From Eutrigla gurnardus (Eukaryota; Chordata; Actinopteri; Perciformes; Triglidae), in NCBI GenBank assembly GCA_963514095.1, contig CAUPSS010000067.1, positions 932,501-996,500 of the forward strand: DNA of 64,000 bases. The letters are read 5' to 3'. Position numbers and translations under genes: made by a program. Positions 43,755 to 53,301 of the stretch are shown here, in pieces (within the stretch, counting starts at the first letter, position 1; each line of letters opens with the position of its first letter). The notes beneath the pieces are model-generated. The model was not told the origin of the DNA. It worked only from the letters and a program-made list of their open reading frames with translations, and ran no database searches.

Positions 43755-46295
43755 TCTACATGTCTCCCTGTGATAGACTGGTTACCTGTCTGTCTCTAAA
43801 TGTCGGCCCCGTGATAGACTGGTTACCTGTCTGTCTCTACATGTCTCCCTGTGATAGACTGGTTACCTGTCTGTCTCTACATGTCTCCCTGTGATAGACT
43901 GGTTACCTGTCTGTCTCTACATGTCTCCCTGTGATAGACTGGTTACCTGTCTGTCTCTACATGTCTCCCTGTGATAGACTGGTTACCTGTCTGTCTCTAC
44001 ATGTCCCCCTGTGATAGACTGGTTACCTGTCTGTCTACATGTCTCCATGTGATAGACTGGTTACCTGTCTGTCTCTACATGTCTCCCTGTGATAGACTGG
44101 TTACCTGTCTGTCTCTACATGTCCCCCTGTGATAGACTGGTTACCTGTCTCTCTCTACATGTCTCCCTGTGATAGACTGGTTACCTGTCTGTCTCTCCAT
44201 GTCGGCCCCGTGATAGACTGGTTACCTGTCTGTCTCTACATGTCTCCCTGTGATAGACTGGTTACCTGTCTGTCTCTACATGTCTCCCTGTGATAGACTG
44301 GTTACCTGTCTGTCTCCACATGTCTCCATGTGATAGACTGGTTACCTGTCTGTCTCTACATGTCAGCCCTATGATAGACTGGTTACCTGTCTGTCTCTAC
44401 ATGTCAGCCCTGTGATAGACTGGTTACCTGTCTGTCTCTACATGTCAGCCCTGTGATAGACTGGTTACCTGTCTGTCTGTACATGTCTCCCTGTGATAGA
44501 CTGGTTACCTGTCTGTCTCTACATGTCAGCCCTGTGATAGACTGGTTACCTGTCTGTCTGTACATGTCAGCCCTGTGATAGACTGGTTACCTGTCTGTCT
44601 CTACATGTCTCCCTGTGATAGACTGGTTACCTGTCTGTCTCTACATGTCAGCCCTATGATAGACTGGTTACCTGTCTGTCTCTACATGTCAGCCCTGTGA
44701 TAGACTGGTTACCTGTCTGTCTCTACATGTCAGCCCTGTGATAGACTGGTTACCTGTCTGTCTGTACATGTCTCCCTGTGATAGACTGGTTACCTGTCTG
44801 TCTCTACATGTCTCCCTGTGATAGACTGGTTACCTGTCTGTCTCTAAATGTCGGCCCCGTGATAGACTGGTTACCTGTCTGTCTCTACATGTCTCCCTGT
44901 GATAGACTGGTTACCTGTCTGTCTCTACATGTCAGCCCTGTGATAGACTGGTTACCTGTCTGTCTGTACATGTCTCCCTGTGATAGACTGGTTACCTGTC
45001 TGTCTGTACATGTCTCCCTGTGATAGACTGGTTACCTGTCTGTCTCTACATGTCTCCCTGTGATAGACTGGTTACCTGTCTGTCTCTAAATGTCGGCCCC
45101 GTGATAGACTGGTTACCTGTCTGTCTCTACATGTCTCCCTGTGATAGACTGGTTACCTGTCTGTCTCTACATGTCTCCCTGTGATAGACTGGTTACCTGT
45201 CTGTCTCTACATGTCTCCCTGTGATAGACTGGTTACCTGTCTGTCTCTACATGTCTCCCTGTGATAGACTGGTTACCTGTCTGTCTCTACATGTCCCCCT
45301 GTGATAGACTGGTTACCTGTCTGTCTACATGTCTCCATGTGATAGACTGGTTACCTGTCTGTCTCTACATGTCTCCCTGTGATAGACTGGTTACCTGTCT
45401 GTCTCTACATGTCCCCCTGTGATAGACTGGTTACCTGTCTCTCTCTACATGTCTCCCTGTGATAGACTGGTTACCTGTCTGTCTCTCCATGTCGGCCCCG
45501 TGATAGACTGGTTACCTGTCTGTCTCTACATGTCTCCCTGTGATAGACTGGTTACCTGTCTGTCTCTACATGTCTCCCTGTGATAGACTGGTTACCTGTC
45601 TGTCTCCACATGTCTCCATGTGATAGACTGGTTACCTGTCTGTCTCTACATGTCAGCCCTATGATAGACTGGTTACCTGTCTGTCTCTACATGTCAGCCC
45701 TGTGATAGACTGGTTACCTGTCTGTCTCTACATGTCAGCCCTGTGATAGACTGGTTACCTGTCTGTCTGTACATGTCTCCCTGTGATAGACTGGTTACCT
45801 GTCTGTCTCTACATGTCAGCCCTGTGATAGACTGGTTACCTGTCTGTCTGTACATGTCAGCCCTGTGATAGACTGGTTACCTGTCTGTCTCTACATGTCT
45901 CCCTGTGATAGACTGGTTACCTGTCTGTCTCTACATGTCAGCCCTATGATAGACTGGTTACCTGTCTGTCTCTACATGTCAGCCCTGTGATAGACTGGTT
46001 ACCTGTCTGTCTCTACATGTCAGCCCTGTGATAGACTGGTTACCTGTCTGTCTGTACATGTCTCCCTGTGATAGACTGGTTACCTGTCTGTCTCTACATG
46101 TCTCCCTGTGATAGACTGGTTACCTGTCTGTCTCTAAATGTCGGCCCCGTGATAGACTGGTTACCTGTCTGTCTCTACATGTCTCCCTGTGATAGACTGG
46201 TTACCTGTCTGTCTCTACATGTCAGCCCTGTGATAGACTGGTTACCTGTCTGTCTGTACATGTCTCCCTGTGATAGACTGGTTACCTGTCTGTCT
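43755..46295. repeat. 1290-bp tandem block duplication
   Basis: About 43755-45005 and 45045-46295 share unit order at an offset of 1290. The taaatgtcgg unit lies at 43797 and 45087, and the run of cagccctg units ends in a gtacatg unit in both. Near the join (about 45005) one copy has ctgtacatg where the other has ctctacatg. The bounds are approximate. Confidence 0.65.
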
Positions 46296-48926
46296 CTACA
46301 TGTCTCCCTGTGATAGACTGGTTACCTGTCTGTCTCTACATGTCAGCCCTGTGATAGACTGGTTACCTGTCTGTCTCTACATGTCTCCCTGTGATAGACT
46401 GGTTACCTGTCTGTCTCTACATGTCTCCCTGTGATAGACTGGTCACCTGTCTGTCTCTACATGTCTCCCTGTGATAGACTGGTTACCTGTCTGTCTTTAC
46501 ATGTCTCCCTGTGATAGACTGGTTACCTGTCTGTCTCTACATGTCTCCCTGTGATAGACTGGTTACCTGTCTGTCTCTACATGTCTCCCTGTGATAGACT
46601 GGTTACCTGTCTGTCTCTACATGTCCCCCTGTGATAGACTGGTTACCTGTCTGTCTCTACATGTCCCCCTGTGATAGACTGGTTACCTGTCTGTCTCTAC
46701 ATGTCTCCCTGTGATAGACTGGTTACCTGTCTGTCTCTACATGTCGGCCCCATGATAGACTGGTTACCTGTCTGTCTCTACATGTCTCCCTGTGATAGAC
46801 TGGTTACCTGTCTGTCTCTACATGTCTCCCTGTGATAGACTGGTTACCTGTCTGTCTCTACATGTCGGCCCTGTGATAGACTGGTTACCTGTCTGTCTCT
46901 ACATGTCAGCCCTGTGATAGACTGGTTGCCTGTCTGTCTCTACATGTCTCCCTGTGATAGACTGGTTACCTGTCTGTCTTTACATGTCTCCCTGTGATAG
47001 ACTGGTTACCTGTCTGTCTCTACATGTCTCCCTGTGATAGACTGGTTACCTGTCTGTCTCTACATGTCTCCCTGTGATAGACTGGTTACCTGTCTGTCTC
47101 TACATGTCCCCCTGTGATAGACTGGTTACCTGTCTGTCTCTACATGTCTCCCTGTGATAGACTGGTTACCTGTCTGTCTCTACATGTCTCCCTGTGATAG
47201 ACTGGTTACCTGTCTGTCTCTACATGTCAGCCCTGTGATAGACTGGTCACCTGTCTGTCTCTACATGTCAGCCTGTGATAGACTGGTTACCTGTCTGTCT
47301 CTACATGTCAGCCCTGTGATAGACTGGTCACCTGTCTCTCTCTACATGTCAGCCCTGTGATAGACTGGTCACCTGTCTGTCTCTACATGTCAGCCCTGTG
47401 ATAGACTGGTTACCTGTCTGTCTCTACATGTCTCCCTGTGATAGACTGGTTACCTGTCTGTCTCTAAATGTCGGCCCCGTGATAGACTGGTTACCTGTCT
47501 GTCTCTACATGTCTCCCTGTGATAGACTGGTTACCTGTCTGTCTCTACATGTCTCCCTGTGATAGACTGGTTACCTGTCTGTCTCTACATGTCTCCCTGT
47601 TATAGACTGGTTACCTGTCTGTCTCCACATGTCTCCATGTGATAGATTGGTTACCTGTCTGTCTCTACATGTCCCCCTGTGATAGACTGGTTACCTGTCT
47701 GTCTCTACATGTCTCCCTGTGATAGACTGGTTACCTGTCTGTCTCTACATGTCGGCCCCGTGATAGACTGGTTACCTGTCTGTCTCTACATGTCTCCCTG
47801 TGATATACTGGTTACCTATCTGTCTCTACATGTCTCCCTGTGATAGACTGGTTACCTGTCTGTCTCTACATGTCCCCCTGTGATAGACTGGTTACCTGTC
47901 TGTATCTACATGTCTCCCTGTGATAGACTGGTCACCTGTCTGTCTCTACATGTCTCCCTGTGATAGACTGGTTACCTGTCTGTCTTTACATGTCTCCCTG
48001 TGATAGACTGGTTACCTGTCTGTCTCTCCATGTCTCCCTGTGATAGACTGGTTACCTGTCTGTCTCTACATGTCTCCCTGTGATAGACTGGTTACCTGTC
48101 TGTCTCTACATGTCCCCCTGTGATAGACTGGTTACCTGTCTGTCTACATGTCTCCATGTGATAGACTGGTTACCTGTCTGTCTCTACATGTCTCCCTGTG
48201 ATAGACTGGTTACCTGTCTGTCTCTACATGTCCCCCTGTGATAGACTGGTTACCTGTCTGTCTCTACATGTCTCCCTGTGATAGACTGGTTACCTGTCTG
48301 TCTCTCCATGTCGGCCCCGTAATAGACTGGTTACCTGTCTGTCTCTACATGTCTCCCTGTGATAGACTGGTTACCTGTCTGTCTCTACATGTCTCCCTGT
48401 GATAGACTGGTTACCTGTCGGTCTCTACATGTCTCCCTGTGATAGACTGGTTACCTGTCTGTCTCCACATGTCTCCATGTGATAGACTGGTTACCTGTCT
48501 GTCTCTACATGTCCCCCTGTGATAGACTGGTTACCTGTCTGTCTCTACATGTCAGCCCTGTGATAGACTGGTTACCTGTCTGTCTGTACATGTCTCCCTG
48601 TGATAGACTGGTTACCTGTCTGTCTCTACATGTCTCCCTGTGATAGACTGGTTACCTGTCTGTCTCTAAATGTCGGCCCCGTGATAGACTGGTTACCTGT
48701 CTGTCTCTACATGTCTCCCTGTGATAGACTGGTTACCTGTCTGTCTCTACATGTCTCCCTGTGATAGACTGGTTACCTGTCTGTCTCTACATGTCTCCCT
48801 GTGATAGACTGGTTACCTGTCTGTCTCTACATGTCTCCCTGTGATAGACTGGTTACCTGTCTGTCTCTACCTGTCCCCCTGTGATAGACTGGTTACCTGT
48901 CTGTCTACATGTCTCCATGTGATAGA

Positions 48927-48930
48927 CTGG
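48927..48930. repeat. Target site duplication, left copy (ctgg)
   Basis: The array unit is broken after gatagactgg, just before the element's terminal TG. The same ctgg follows the element at 56006-56009. A 5-bp reading (actgg) is possible only if the terminal A is not counted as part of the element; the TG...CA ends favour 4 bp. Confidence 0.9.
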
Positions 48931-49374
48931 TGTTGGGGTTGTAGCAGGAGCAGATTTGGTTATCAACAGTTAATTATCAATATCAATATGATTATCGGTA
49001 TTAATAATTATATTTAATATATTATCATGATATAATCATGAATAAACGGGGCACCACCCTGGGATCAGGGAAAAGATAACCTAAAACTGTATTCAGTCTC
49101 AATATAAAGGTTTTATACTCACATGCCAATCATCGTGATCATTGGCATAGGAGTACAAAACCAATCAAACAATTAAAAAGGCGTGAAATTCAAGCACTAG
49201 CCTTCACAACCTGCTATTATCCAGTGACATATACACAACAAGCACAAGAGACCGCTAGTTATAACATAATAAGATTTATTAAAATCAGTAATAATGATCA
49301 CAATCAATAACACTGCAATTAACAAAGCCTTATTACCTAACTACCTAACACACAAAGCTAAGCTTAAACAAAGG

Positions 49375-49638
49375 ATGTGTGTGTGTGTGCGCGTGCGCGT
49401 GCGTGTGCATGTGCGTGTGTGTGTGTGCGTGCGTGTCGAGAGAGAGGGAGAGAGAGAGAGGGAGAGATGGCTATGGGCGGCCACCAGATGTAGCGAGAGA
49501 GAGAGAGAGGTGGAGCTATTCCTCGCAGCGTTCAGGGGCGGAGCCACTGAGGTCTGATGGAGTAGCGAGAGAGAGAGAGAGGTGGAGCTATTCCTCGCAG
49601 CGGTCAGGGGCGGAGCCACTGAGGTCTGACGGAGTAGC

Positions 49639-49670
<32 letters not shown>

Positions 49671-49838
49671 TGGCTATGGGCGGCCACCAGATGTAGCGAG
49701 AGAGAGAGAGAGGTGGAGCTATTCCTCGCAGCGTTCAGGGGCGGAGCCACTGAGGTCTGACGGAGTAGCGAGAGAGAGAGAGAGGTGGAGCTATTCCTCG
49801 CAGCGGTCAGGGGCGGAGCCACTGAGGTCTGACGGAGT

Positions 49839-49870
<32 letters not shown>
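49375..49870. repeat. TG and GA microsatellites with 72-bp repeats, left LTR
   Basis: A TG/CG-rich tract (49375-49436) is followed by GA runs and four 72-bp units at 49493, 49565, 49696 and 49768. Each unit has a GA run, then gaggtggagctattcctcgc, then a CG-containing stretch. They are arranged as spacer-unit-unit twice, with a 203-bp period, and the spacer contains ggctatgggcggccacc. Units in each pair differ at ttc/gtc and tgatgg/tgacgg positions. Long frames on both strands here are low-complexity artefacts. Confidence 0.9.
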
Positions 49871-49872
<2 letters not shown>

Positions 49873-50056
49873 CCGTATGTAGCCACCAGATGTAGCTATG
49901 TCCCTAGCCCCCGCCGGGAACAGCTGGCTTAGGACACGTGTGTGCGGTGTGTGTGTGTTAGCGGGACACGAACAAAGAGAGAGAGGATGCGCGAGCGATA
50001 TTCGGAGGGACAGAAAGCGTGCCGTTACCACACGGGCTCGCGTGAATGAACTGGCG

Positions 50057-50062
50057 TTTATT
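50057..50062 (-). terminator. Candidate poly(A) signal in the 3' LTR
   Basis: AATAAA on the minus strand lies about 600 bp downstream of the expected start, with GT-containing sequence beyond it. If used, R would be about 600 bp. A second AATAAA is at 49275-49280, so the choice is uncertain. The equivalent in the right LTR is 55161-55166. Confidence 0.35.
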
Positions 50063-50396
50063 CCGCGAGACCGGTCTTTTAACTGATAGTAGAGGCTTTC
50101 TGAGCTTGCGAATATGGTGGAGGTTAGTCGAAAACACTGTTACAGAAATCAGCGGCGATCACGATCAGCATTCAAATACAGCAGCACATGAACCAACGGA
50201 CTCGGCGGTCCGCGATCAGAACTTAAAACACATTAACAAGAATTACAAGCATATCCTACACTATCACTTATGTCTCTGCCCAGACTGATAGCCTCTTACT
50301 GGTATCGTTGCGTAAGACGATGACGGCGTTCCGTAACGGCGGTGGTTCGTGAGTCCCCGGCGTCAGCGGGGGACGTGATGAGTCGGCTTCGTCCAG

Positions 50397-50487
50397 ACGA
50401 GAGCGGAGCGGGTTTCCTCTCGTTGATCAAACTCAAATAAAGAAAACAGTCCGTGTTTCTTTCTTCCACGGACGGCGATATAATCGC
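50397..50487. other. Three consecutive hairpins in the LTR (left copy)
   Basis: There are three perfect inverted repeats in a row: ACGAGAG/CTCTCGT (50397-50403 with 50417-50423), GTCCGTG/CACGGAC (50449-50455 with 50467-50473), and the 13-bp palindrome GCGATATAATCGC (50475-50487). They fall in the transcribed part, about 170-260 nt after the expected start, where retroelement RNAs often carry packaging or dimer-linkage structures. The function is inferred. Confidence 0.55.
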
Positions 50488-50512
50488 GGCTTGGCGATCT
50501 AGTCAGCTTACT

Positions 50513-50872
50513 TCAGACAGCGTCTGGTAGCTGGACGGCAGGAACCGGCTTGGTTCCTCTTGTTGCAGCGGTGCGCTGCGGGAGGGGGTCGCCTCCCGTT
50601 GCAACGTGGTGTTGCGCCGGTTGTAGGAAGAGGCCAGAGTAGGAGTCGGAGTAAGAGTGAATAAGAGCGTTCTCCGGGCGGCTTCGGTTTATAAAGCTCA
50701 GGCCGCTCCAGGGGACCCCCCGGGGTTCCCTGAAGATGTCAGCCAATAGGATCTGGTTGTGAGGTGTCGCATCTCTCACCTGGGTGAGATGTGAAACTAA
50801 AATGGCGGTGTAGTTTTTATTCCCCTTTGTCCCTTTGTCCTGGCCACATGTGTAGGCTTCTGTAGGCCGCAT
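50513..50872 (-). other. 119-codon open frame in U3/R of the left LTR
   Basis: An ATG 29 bp inside the LTR opens 119 codons in the element's sense direction. The product has no domain I recognise. The frame runs across the TATA-like box, so it could be translated only from an RNA starting further upstream, for example one spliced at the acceptor near 51236. Accessory genes in U3 are known from some retroviruses, but chance is an equally good explanation. Confidence 0.25.
50688..50696 (-). promoter_or_regulatory. TATA-like box in U3 of the left LTR
   Basis: The minus strand reads CTTTATAAA, about 205 bp inside the LTR from its U3 edge. Transcription would be expected to start about 25-30 bp further on (near 50660). 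In this LTR it would drive reading out into the array. Confidence 0.5.
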
Positions 50873-50901
50873 TGTGTAGTCCTTCTAGTGAGGTCCCAAC
50901 A

Positions 50902-50914
50902 GTCCCCCTTTTGG
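50902..50914 (-). other. Polypurine tract (plus-strand primer site)
   Basis: On the minus strand the sequence CCAAAAGGGGGAC lies directly against the LTR start TGTTGGG. The ten-purine run AAAAGGGGGA (50903-50912) is the typical position and composition for a retroelement polypurine tract. It fixes the element's orientation as minus. Confidence 0.85.
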
Positions 50915-51074
50915 TCTGAAGGTTGAGGTGTGGGACGCAACCTTCGGAGCAACATAAGGGCCGAACCGTCCATGTATTCCTTGAAACATGTGGGAGTCCA
51001 AACAGTCTGTATATTCCATGGAAAAGAGGTTAAACAGTCATTCAGGTTAAAGTCCATAACTTGATGGAGGCATT

Positions 51075-51133
51075 GTCTGGGCAGAGATTGAGGCAAGGTC
51101 TGGGCAGAGATTTCTACGGTCTGGGCAGAGATT
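51075..51133 (+). repeat. Three copies of a 15-bp motif
   Basis: GTCTGGGCAGAGATT occurs three times with spacings of 23 and 21 bp. A near-complementary copy, GTCTCTGCCCAGAC, lies in each LTR (50272-50285 and 55376-55389). The role is unknown. Confidence 0.75.
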
Positions 51134-51235
51134 TCTAACCATCTAACCTATATCAAACATCTGCTAAGACACAATTTTCACAAACATCAACATTGTCATT
51201 ACACTCAGGTAGTTTCAAACAGGACACACCCCAAC

Positions 51236-51297
51236 TATGAAAACGGAACGAAGGAGGAAAAGGAAAGTGAGGAAAAGGAGAAGGGGTTAGTGGTCGT
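51236..51297 (-). other. Candidate splice acceptor downstream of gag
   Basis: On the minus strand CACTAAC, a branch-point match, is followed by a pyrimidine tract of about 40 bases (a purine run on the plus strand, 51246-51287) and then TTTTCATAG. This has every part of a strong 3' splice site. In complete retroviruses an acceptor after gag-pol serves the env mRNA, so this may be a relic of the parent element. It starts 28 bp after the gag stop. Confidence 0.4.
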
Positions 51298-51324
51298 TTG
51301 GTTTACTCCTGGAGAAGATTTAAG

Positions 51325-53151
51325 TTAGCCATATTTACTATGTTGTGGCTCAGGGCTGTAACGCTCCATGTAGCCAGAAACAGAGGAAATGTCAGAGGCG
51401 CTGTCATTATCTGAGTTGTCATGTTTGTACACTGCTGGTTCACGTGACTGGGACAGAATTTCGGAGTAGGGCTTCCTACTACTTCTGTGTGAATGCCCAT
51501 CTCGACGCAGTTGGTGGGCATGTCGGTGATGCTCAGTATCCCCACGCCGTCTCTTACCAGGCTTCTGGGGGGAGTTTAGTGATGGTTGGGTCGAGTCACG
51601 CCATAGCGCTATCGTTTTTATCAGCTTCTCGATCGGGTCGCACGGATCCCTATCTTCGTCAGTTTGGGAGTTTGTCTGATTCCAGGGGCGTGCTGGCCGC
51701 TCACCCCCTTTCGCGCCGTTATGAGGGCTCTGCTTTAAGGCGGCGGATGTTTGGGAGTTAGTCTCGTTCCTTGGTTTTGTCTGATTCCTGGGGCGTGCTG
51801 GCCGCTCACCCCCTTTCGCGCTGTTATGAGGGCTATGCTTTAAGGCGGCAGACGTTTCGGACGCAGATGTGTCGAAGTTAGCGGGCTGGCTTTTAAGTTT
51901 GCGCGCTAAGTGGGTTTCCCAAGCCATCTGTGCGTAATTACGAATCTCTTGCATGGAGAGTCGATGTGTCCTGAAGTGTATGGTGGCATCGTAGCGCACA
52001 CTTTCGTGTAGGTTATGCAGGAAGAGGGCCTTGAAGGCAGGCTCTTCCTCCACTCCTGGGGAGTTACGGCCCTGAGCATAGGCGGCCCTGAAGCGCCAAT
52101 AGTACTCCGTGGGTGATTCCTGCTCCTCATGTACGACGGCGAGGGCACTGATCGTAGCGGCGGCGGGATCCCAGTCCCGGCTATACTCCTTCCGGAGTGC
52201 TGCACAAAGTCTGGGGTATCGGTCCTGGGTTCTGGGTGCAAGTGTTCCTATGAAACTGCGGACATGTCTGGTTGTGGTCTTCCCGACTAGTCTGAGCTTC
52301 TCCCGTGAGGAGGCATGGGGGAGGTCAATCAGGAGTCTGTCTAACTCTCTCAAATATTCGTCAATATTATGGTTTGAGTTGTCGGGATCAAAATGTTGAA
52401 TATCTTTAGCCATGCTCTCAAGCTCTTCAAAGCGGAAGCGCTGTGGCGTCCTTTCTGGTGAAGGCGAGACTAAGCTAGGTTGAGGAGGCGCGTCGCAAAT
52501 TACAGGTTTGTTCCAAAGATAGGAAGATTTTGGAGGAGAACTTGTGTAAGTTCCACTGCTGGTTTCTTCGCTGTCTGTGTCGGAGCAATGGGAAGCTGCG
52601 TAGCCGTTACCGCTATCTCTCAGTGGAGTTTGTCTTAAGGACTTTGTGTCCGCTGGTAACTGTTCCCATCTTCTGCATGGCGGAGGAGTCGTATTTTCAC
52701 TACAAAAAGAGTGGGAGTCGGAGAAGCCGGAATCACACTGACTGGCCGAGTCGGCTGAGGGAGGACATTCTGGTTTAGACTTCGACCACCTGTTTTTGTA
52801 GGACAAAAACTGGGACTCTGTGGTGTGCAGGACATCTAAATAACGCATGGCTCTCATGTCTGCTGCTTGAGCGTCGTGGAGGCGACAAGCACTTTGCTCC
52901 TCTAGTGCTACCACTTTTTTCTCTAGGGCAGATTTACTCTGAACCAAGAGACAGGTTTGTTTGTAGAAAGTCAGTAGCAAGCATTTTAATAATGGACCCT
53001 TGGATGATGTTACTTCATCAGATCTGCTGTTCAGTAACACGTTGATCTCCTCTTGGCACTCACTGAGATTTAGTTTCTGCAAAAACTCAGAGTAGCCTGT
53101 CTGAAGGCTCTGTGCCACAGATGAGATGAACTGTTCACAAAAGTTCTCCAT
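51325..53151 (-). CDS. gag: Gag-like structural polyprotein of the LTR element
   Basis: The frame has 608 codons from ATG to TAA. The ATG has a strong context (acaATGG); an in-frame TTG 11 codons upstream is a less likely start. Residues 1-60 are a helical N-terminus. About 69-112 look like a coiled coil (leucines with Lys/Glu pairs). About 125-235 are Ser/Pro-rich and presumably disordered. About 239-419 form the capsid-like part, with a run resembling the retroviral major homology region at about 342-358 (EEQESPTEYYWRFRAAY). Residues 434-498 are a tandem duplication. About 530-560 are Lys/Arg/His-rich. No CCHC zinc knuckle is present, so RNA binding would rest on the basic segment. The frame is intact with no internal stop. 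It would form the particle that packages element RNA. No pol frame follows. Homology to fish retroelement Gags is recalled at family level only. Confidence 0.85.
   Translation of the reverse strand: MENFCEQFISSVAQSLQTGYSEFLQKLNLSECQEEINVLLNSRSDEVTSSKGPLLKCLLLTFYKQTCLLVQSKSALEKKVVALEEQSACRLHDAQAADMRAMRYLDVLHTTESQFLSYKNRWSKSKPECPPSADSASQCDSGFSDSHSFCSENTTPPPCRRWEQLPADTKSLRQTPLRDSGNGYAASHCSDTDSEETSSGTYTSSPPKSSYLWNKPVICDAPPQPSLVSPSPERTPQRFRFEELESMAKDIQHFDPDNSNHNIDEYLRELDRLLIDLPHASSREKLRLVGKTTTRHVRSFIGTLAPRTQDRYPRLCAALRKEYSRDWDPAAATISALAVVHEEQESPTEYYWRFRAAYAQGRNSPGVEEEPAFKALFLHNLHESVRYDATIHFRTHRLSMQEIRNYAQMAWETHLARKLKSQPANFDTSASETSAALKHSPHNSAKGGERPARPRNQTKPRNETNSQTSAALKQSPHNGAKGGERPARPWNQTNSQTDEDRDPCDPIEKLIKTIALWRDSTQPSLNSPQKPGKRRRGDTEHHRHAHQLRRDGHSHRSSRKPYSEILSQSREPAVYKHDNSDNDSASDISSVSGYMERYSPEPQHSKYG
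51678..51887 (-). repeat. 105-bp in-frame tandem duplication inside gag
   Basis: The sequence from 51678 recurs from 51783, an offset of exactly 105 bp or 35 codons. About 70 bp of each copy align closely, with a few substitutions. It produces two copies of a segment containing KGGERPARP at about residues 449-457 and 481-489 of the protein. The period keeps the frame open. It lies in the linker between the capsid-like part and the basic tail. Confidence 0.85.
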
Positions 53152-53301
53152 TGTGTCTGGAGAGAAAGGAGGGGGGTTATGCAAATCACCTGATAAGGTG
53201 ACTGGCGGTTCTCTTTTAGAGAGGTCAGCTTCACGCTCTAATGATTCTATACAGCAACTCAGACTTACTGTAGGCTGCTTACTTAATTCTTTGCCAAAGG
53301 C

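Larger units (their letters stand above)
1..48930. repeat. 40/41-bp minisatellite array, left segment
   Basis: Uninterrupted head-to-tail units fill this stretch. The common unit is 40 bp. It opens with ctggttacctgtctgtct, carries acatgtctccctg in its second half and closes with tgataga. A 41-bp class has tcagccctg, tcggccctg or tcggcccc in place of tctccctg. Rarer forms are 38-bp units lacking one ct, and 40-bp units with tcagcctg. Dividing the length by about 40.4 gives roughly 1,200 units. The plus strand of the common unit is about 65% pyrimidine. Variant order repeats in long blocks, so the array grew by multi-unit exchange and not only by single-unit slippage. Short reading frames of 68-81 codons recur here because 40 is not a multiple of three; they are not genes. 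No unique sequence, gene or RNA was seen in it. Confidence 0.98.
48931..50901 (-). repeat. 3' LTR, complete (1971 bp)
   Basis: In the element's sense direction this LTR runs from 50901 down to 48931. It starts TGTTGGGACC and ends CCCCAACA. It is long for an LTR. In sense order it contains a U3 with a TATA-like box (50688-50696), a hairpin-rich segment (50397-50487), a candidate poly(A) signal (50057-50062), a GA/72-bp repeat block (49437-49870), a TG microsatellite (49375-49436), and an AT-rich U5 end with short palindromes. Compared with the right LTR it differs, as far as I can read, only by a 6-bp indel in the TG tract and by having the terminal 62 bp that the right copy lacks. Confidence 0.93.
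50915..51324 (-). other. 3' untranslated/internal region between gag and polypurine tract
   Basis: About 410 bp hold no convincing gene. Besides the acceptor-like tract they contain three close copies of GTCTGGGCAGAGATT (plus strand, 51075-51089, 51098-51112, 51119-51133). A 99-codon frame (51096-50797) runs through the polypurine tract into the LTR, but it starts at TTG and has no recognisable domain. Confidence 0.6.

Noticed and set aside
1..48930. CRISPR-like array
   Set aside because: Units are contiguous and similar along their whole length. There are no unique spacers and no cas genes, and the context is eukaryotic.
49294..50031. Frames on both strands in the TG/GA repeat part of the LTR (repeated at 54404-55135)
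   Set aside because: These are low-complexity runs (Arg-Glu, Ser-Leu, Val-Cys) from microsatellites, present on both strands at once.
50046..50288. 80-codon plus-strand frame in the LTR (also 55150-55392)
   Set aside because: It is antisense to the element, without a recognisable domain, and of a length expected by chance.
50797..51096. 99-codon minus-strand frame crossing the polypurine tract
   Set aside because: It starts at TTG, has no recognisable domain, and reads through the primer site into the LTR. It could be a trace of an env end, but nothing in it supports that.
51345..51761. 138-codon plus-strand frame opposite gag
   Set aside because: It is a shadow of the gag coding strand with no domain. 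The polypurine tract and the long frame place the gene on the minus strand.
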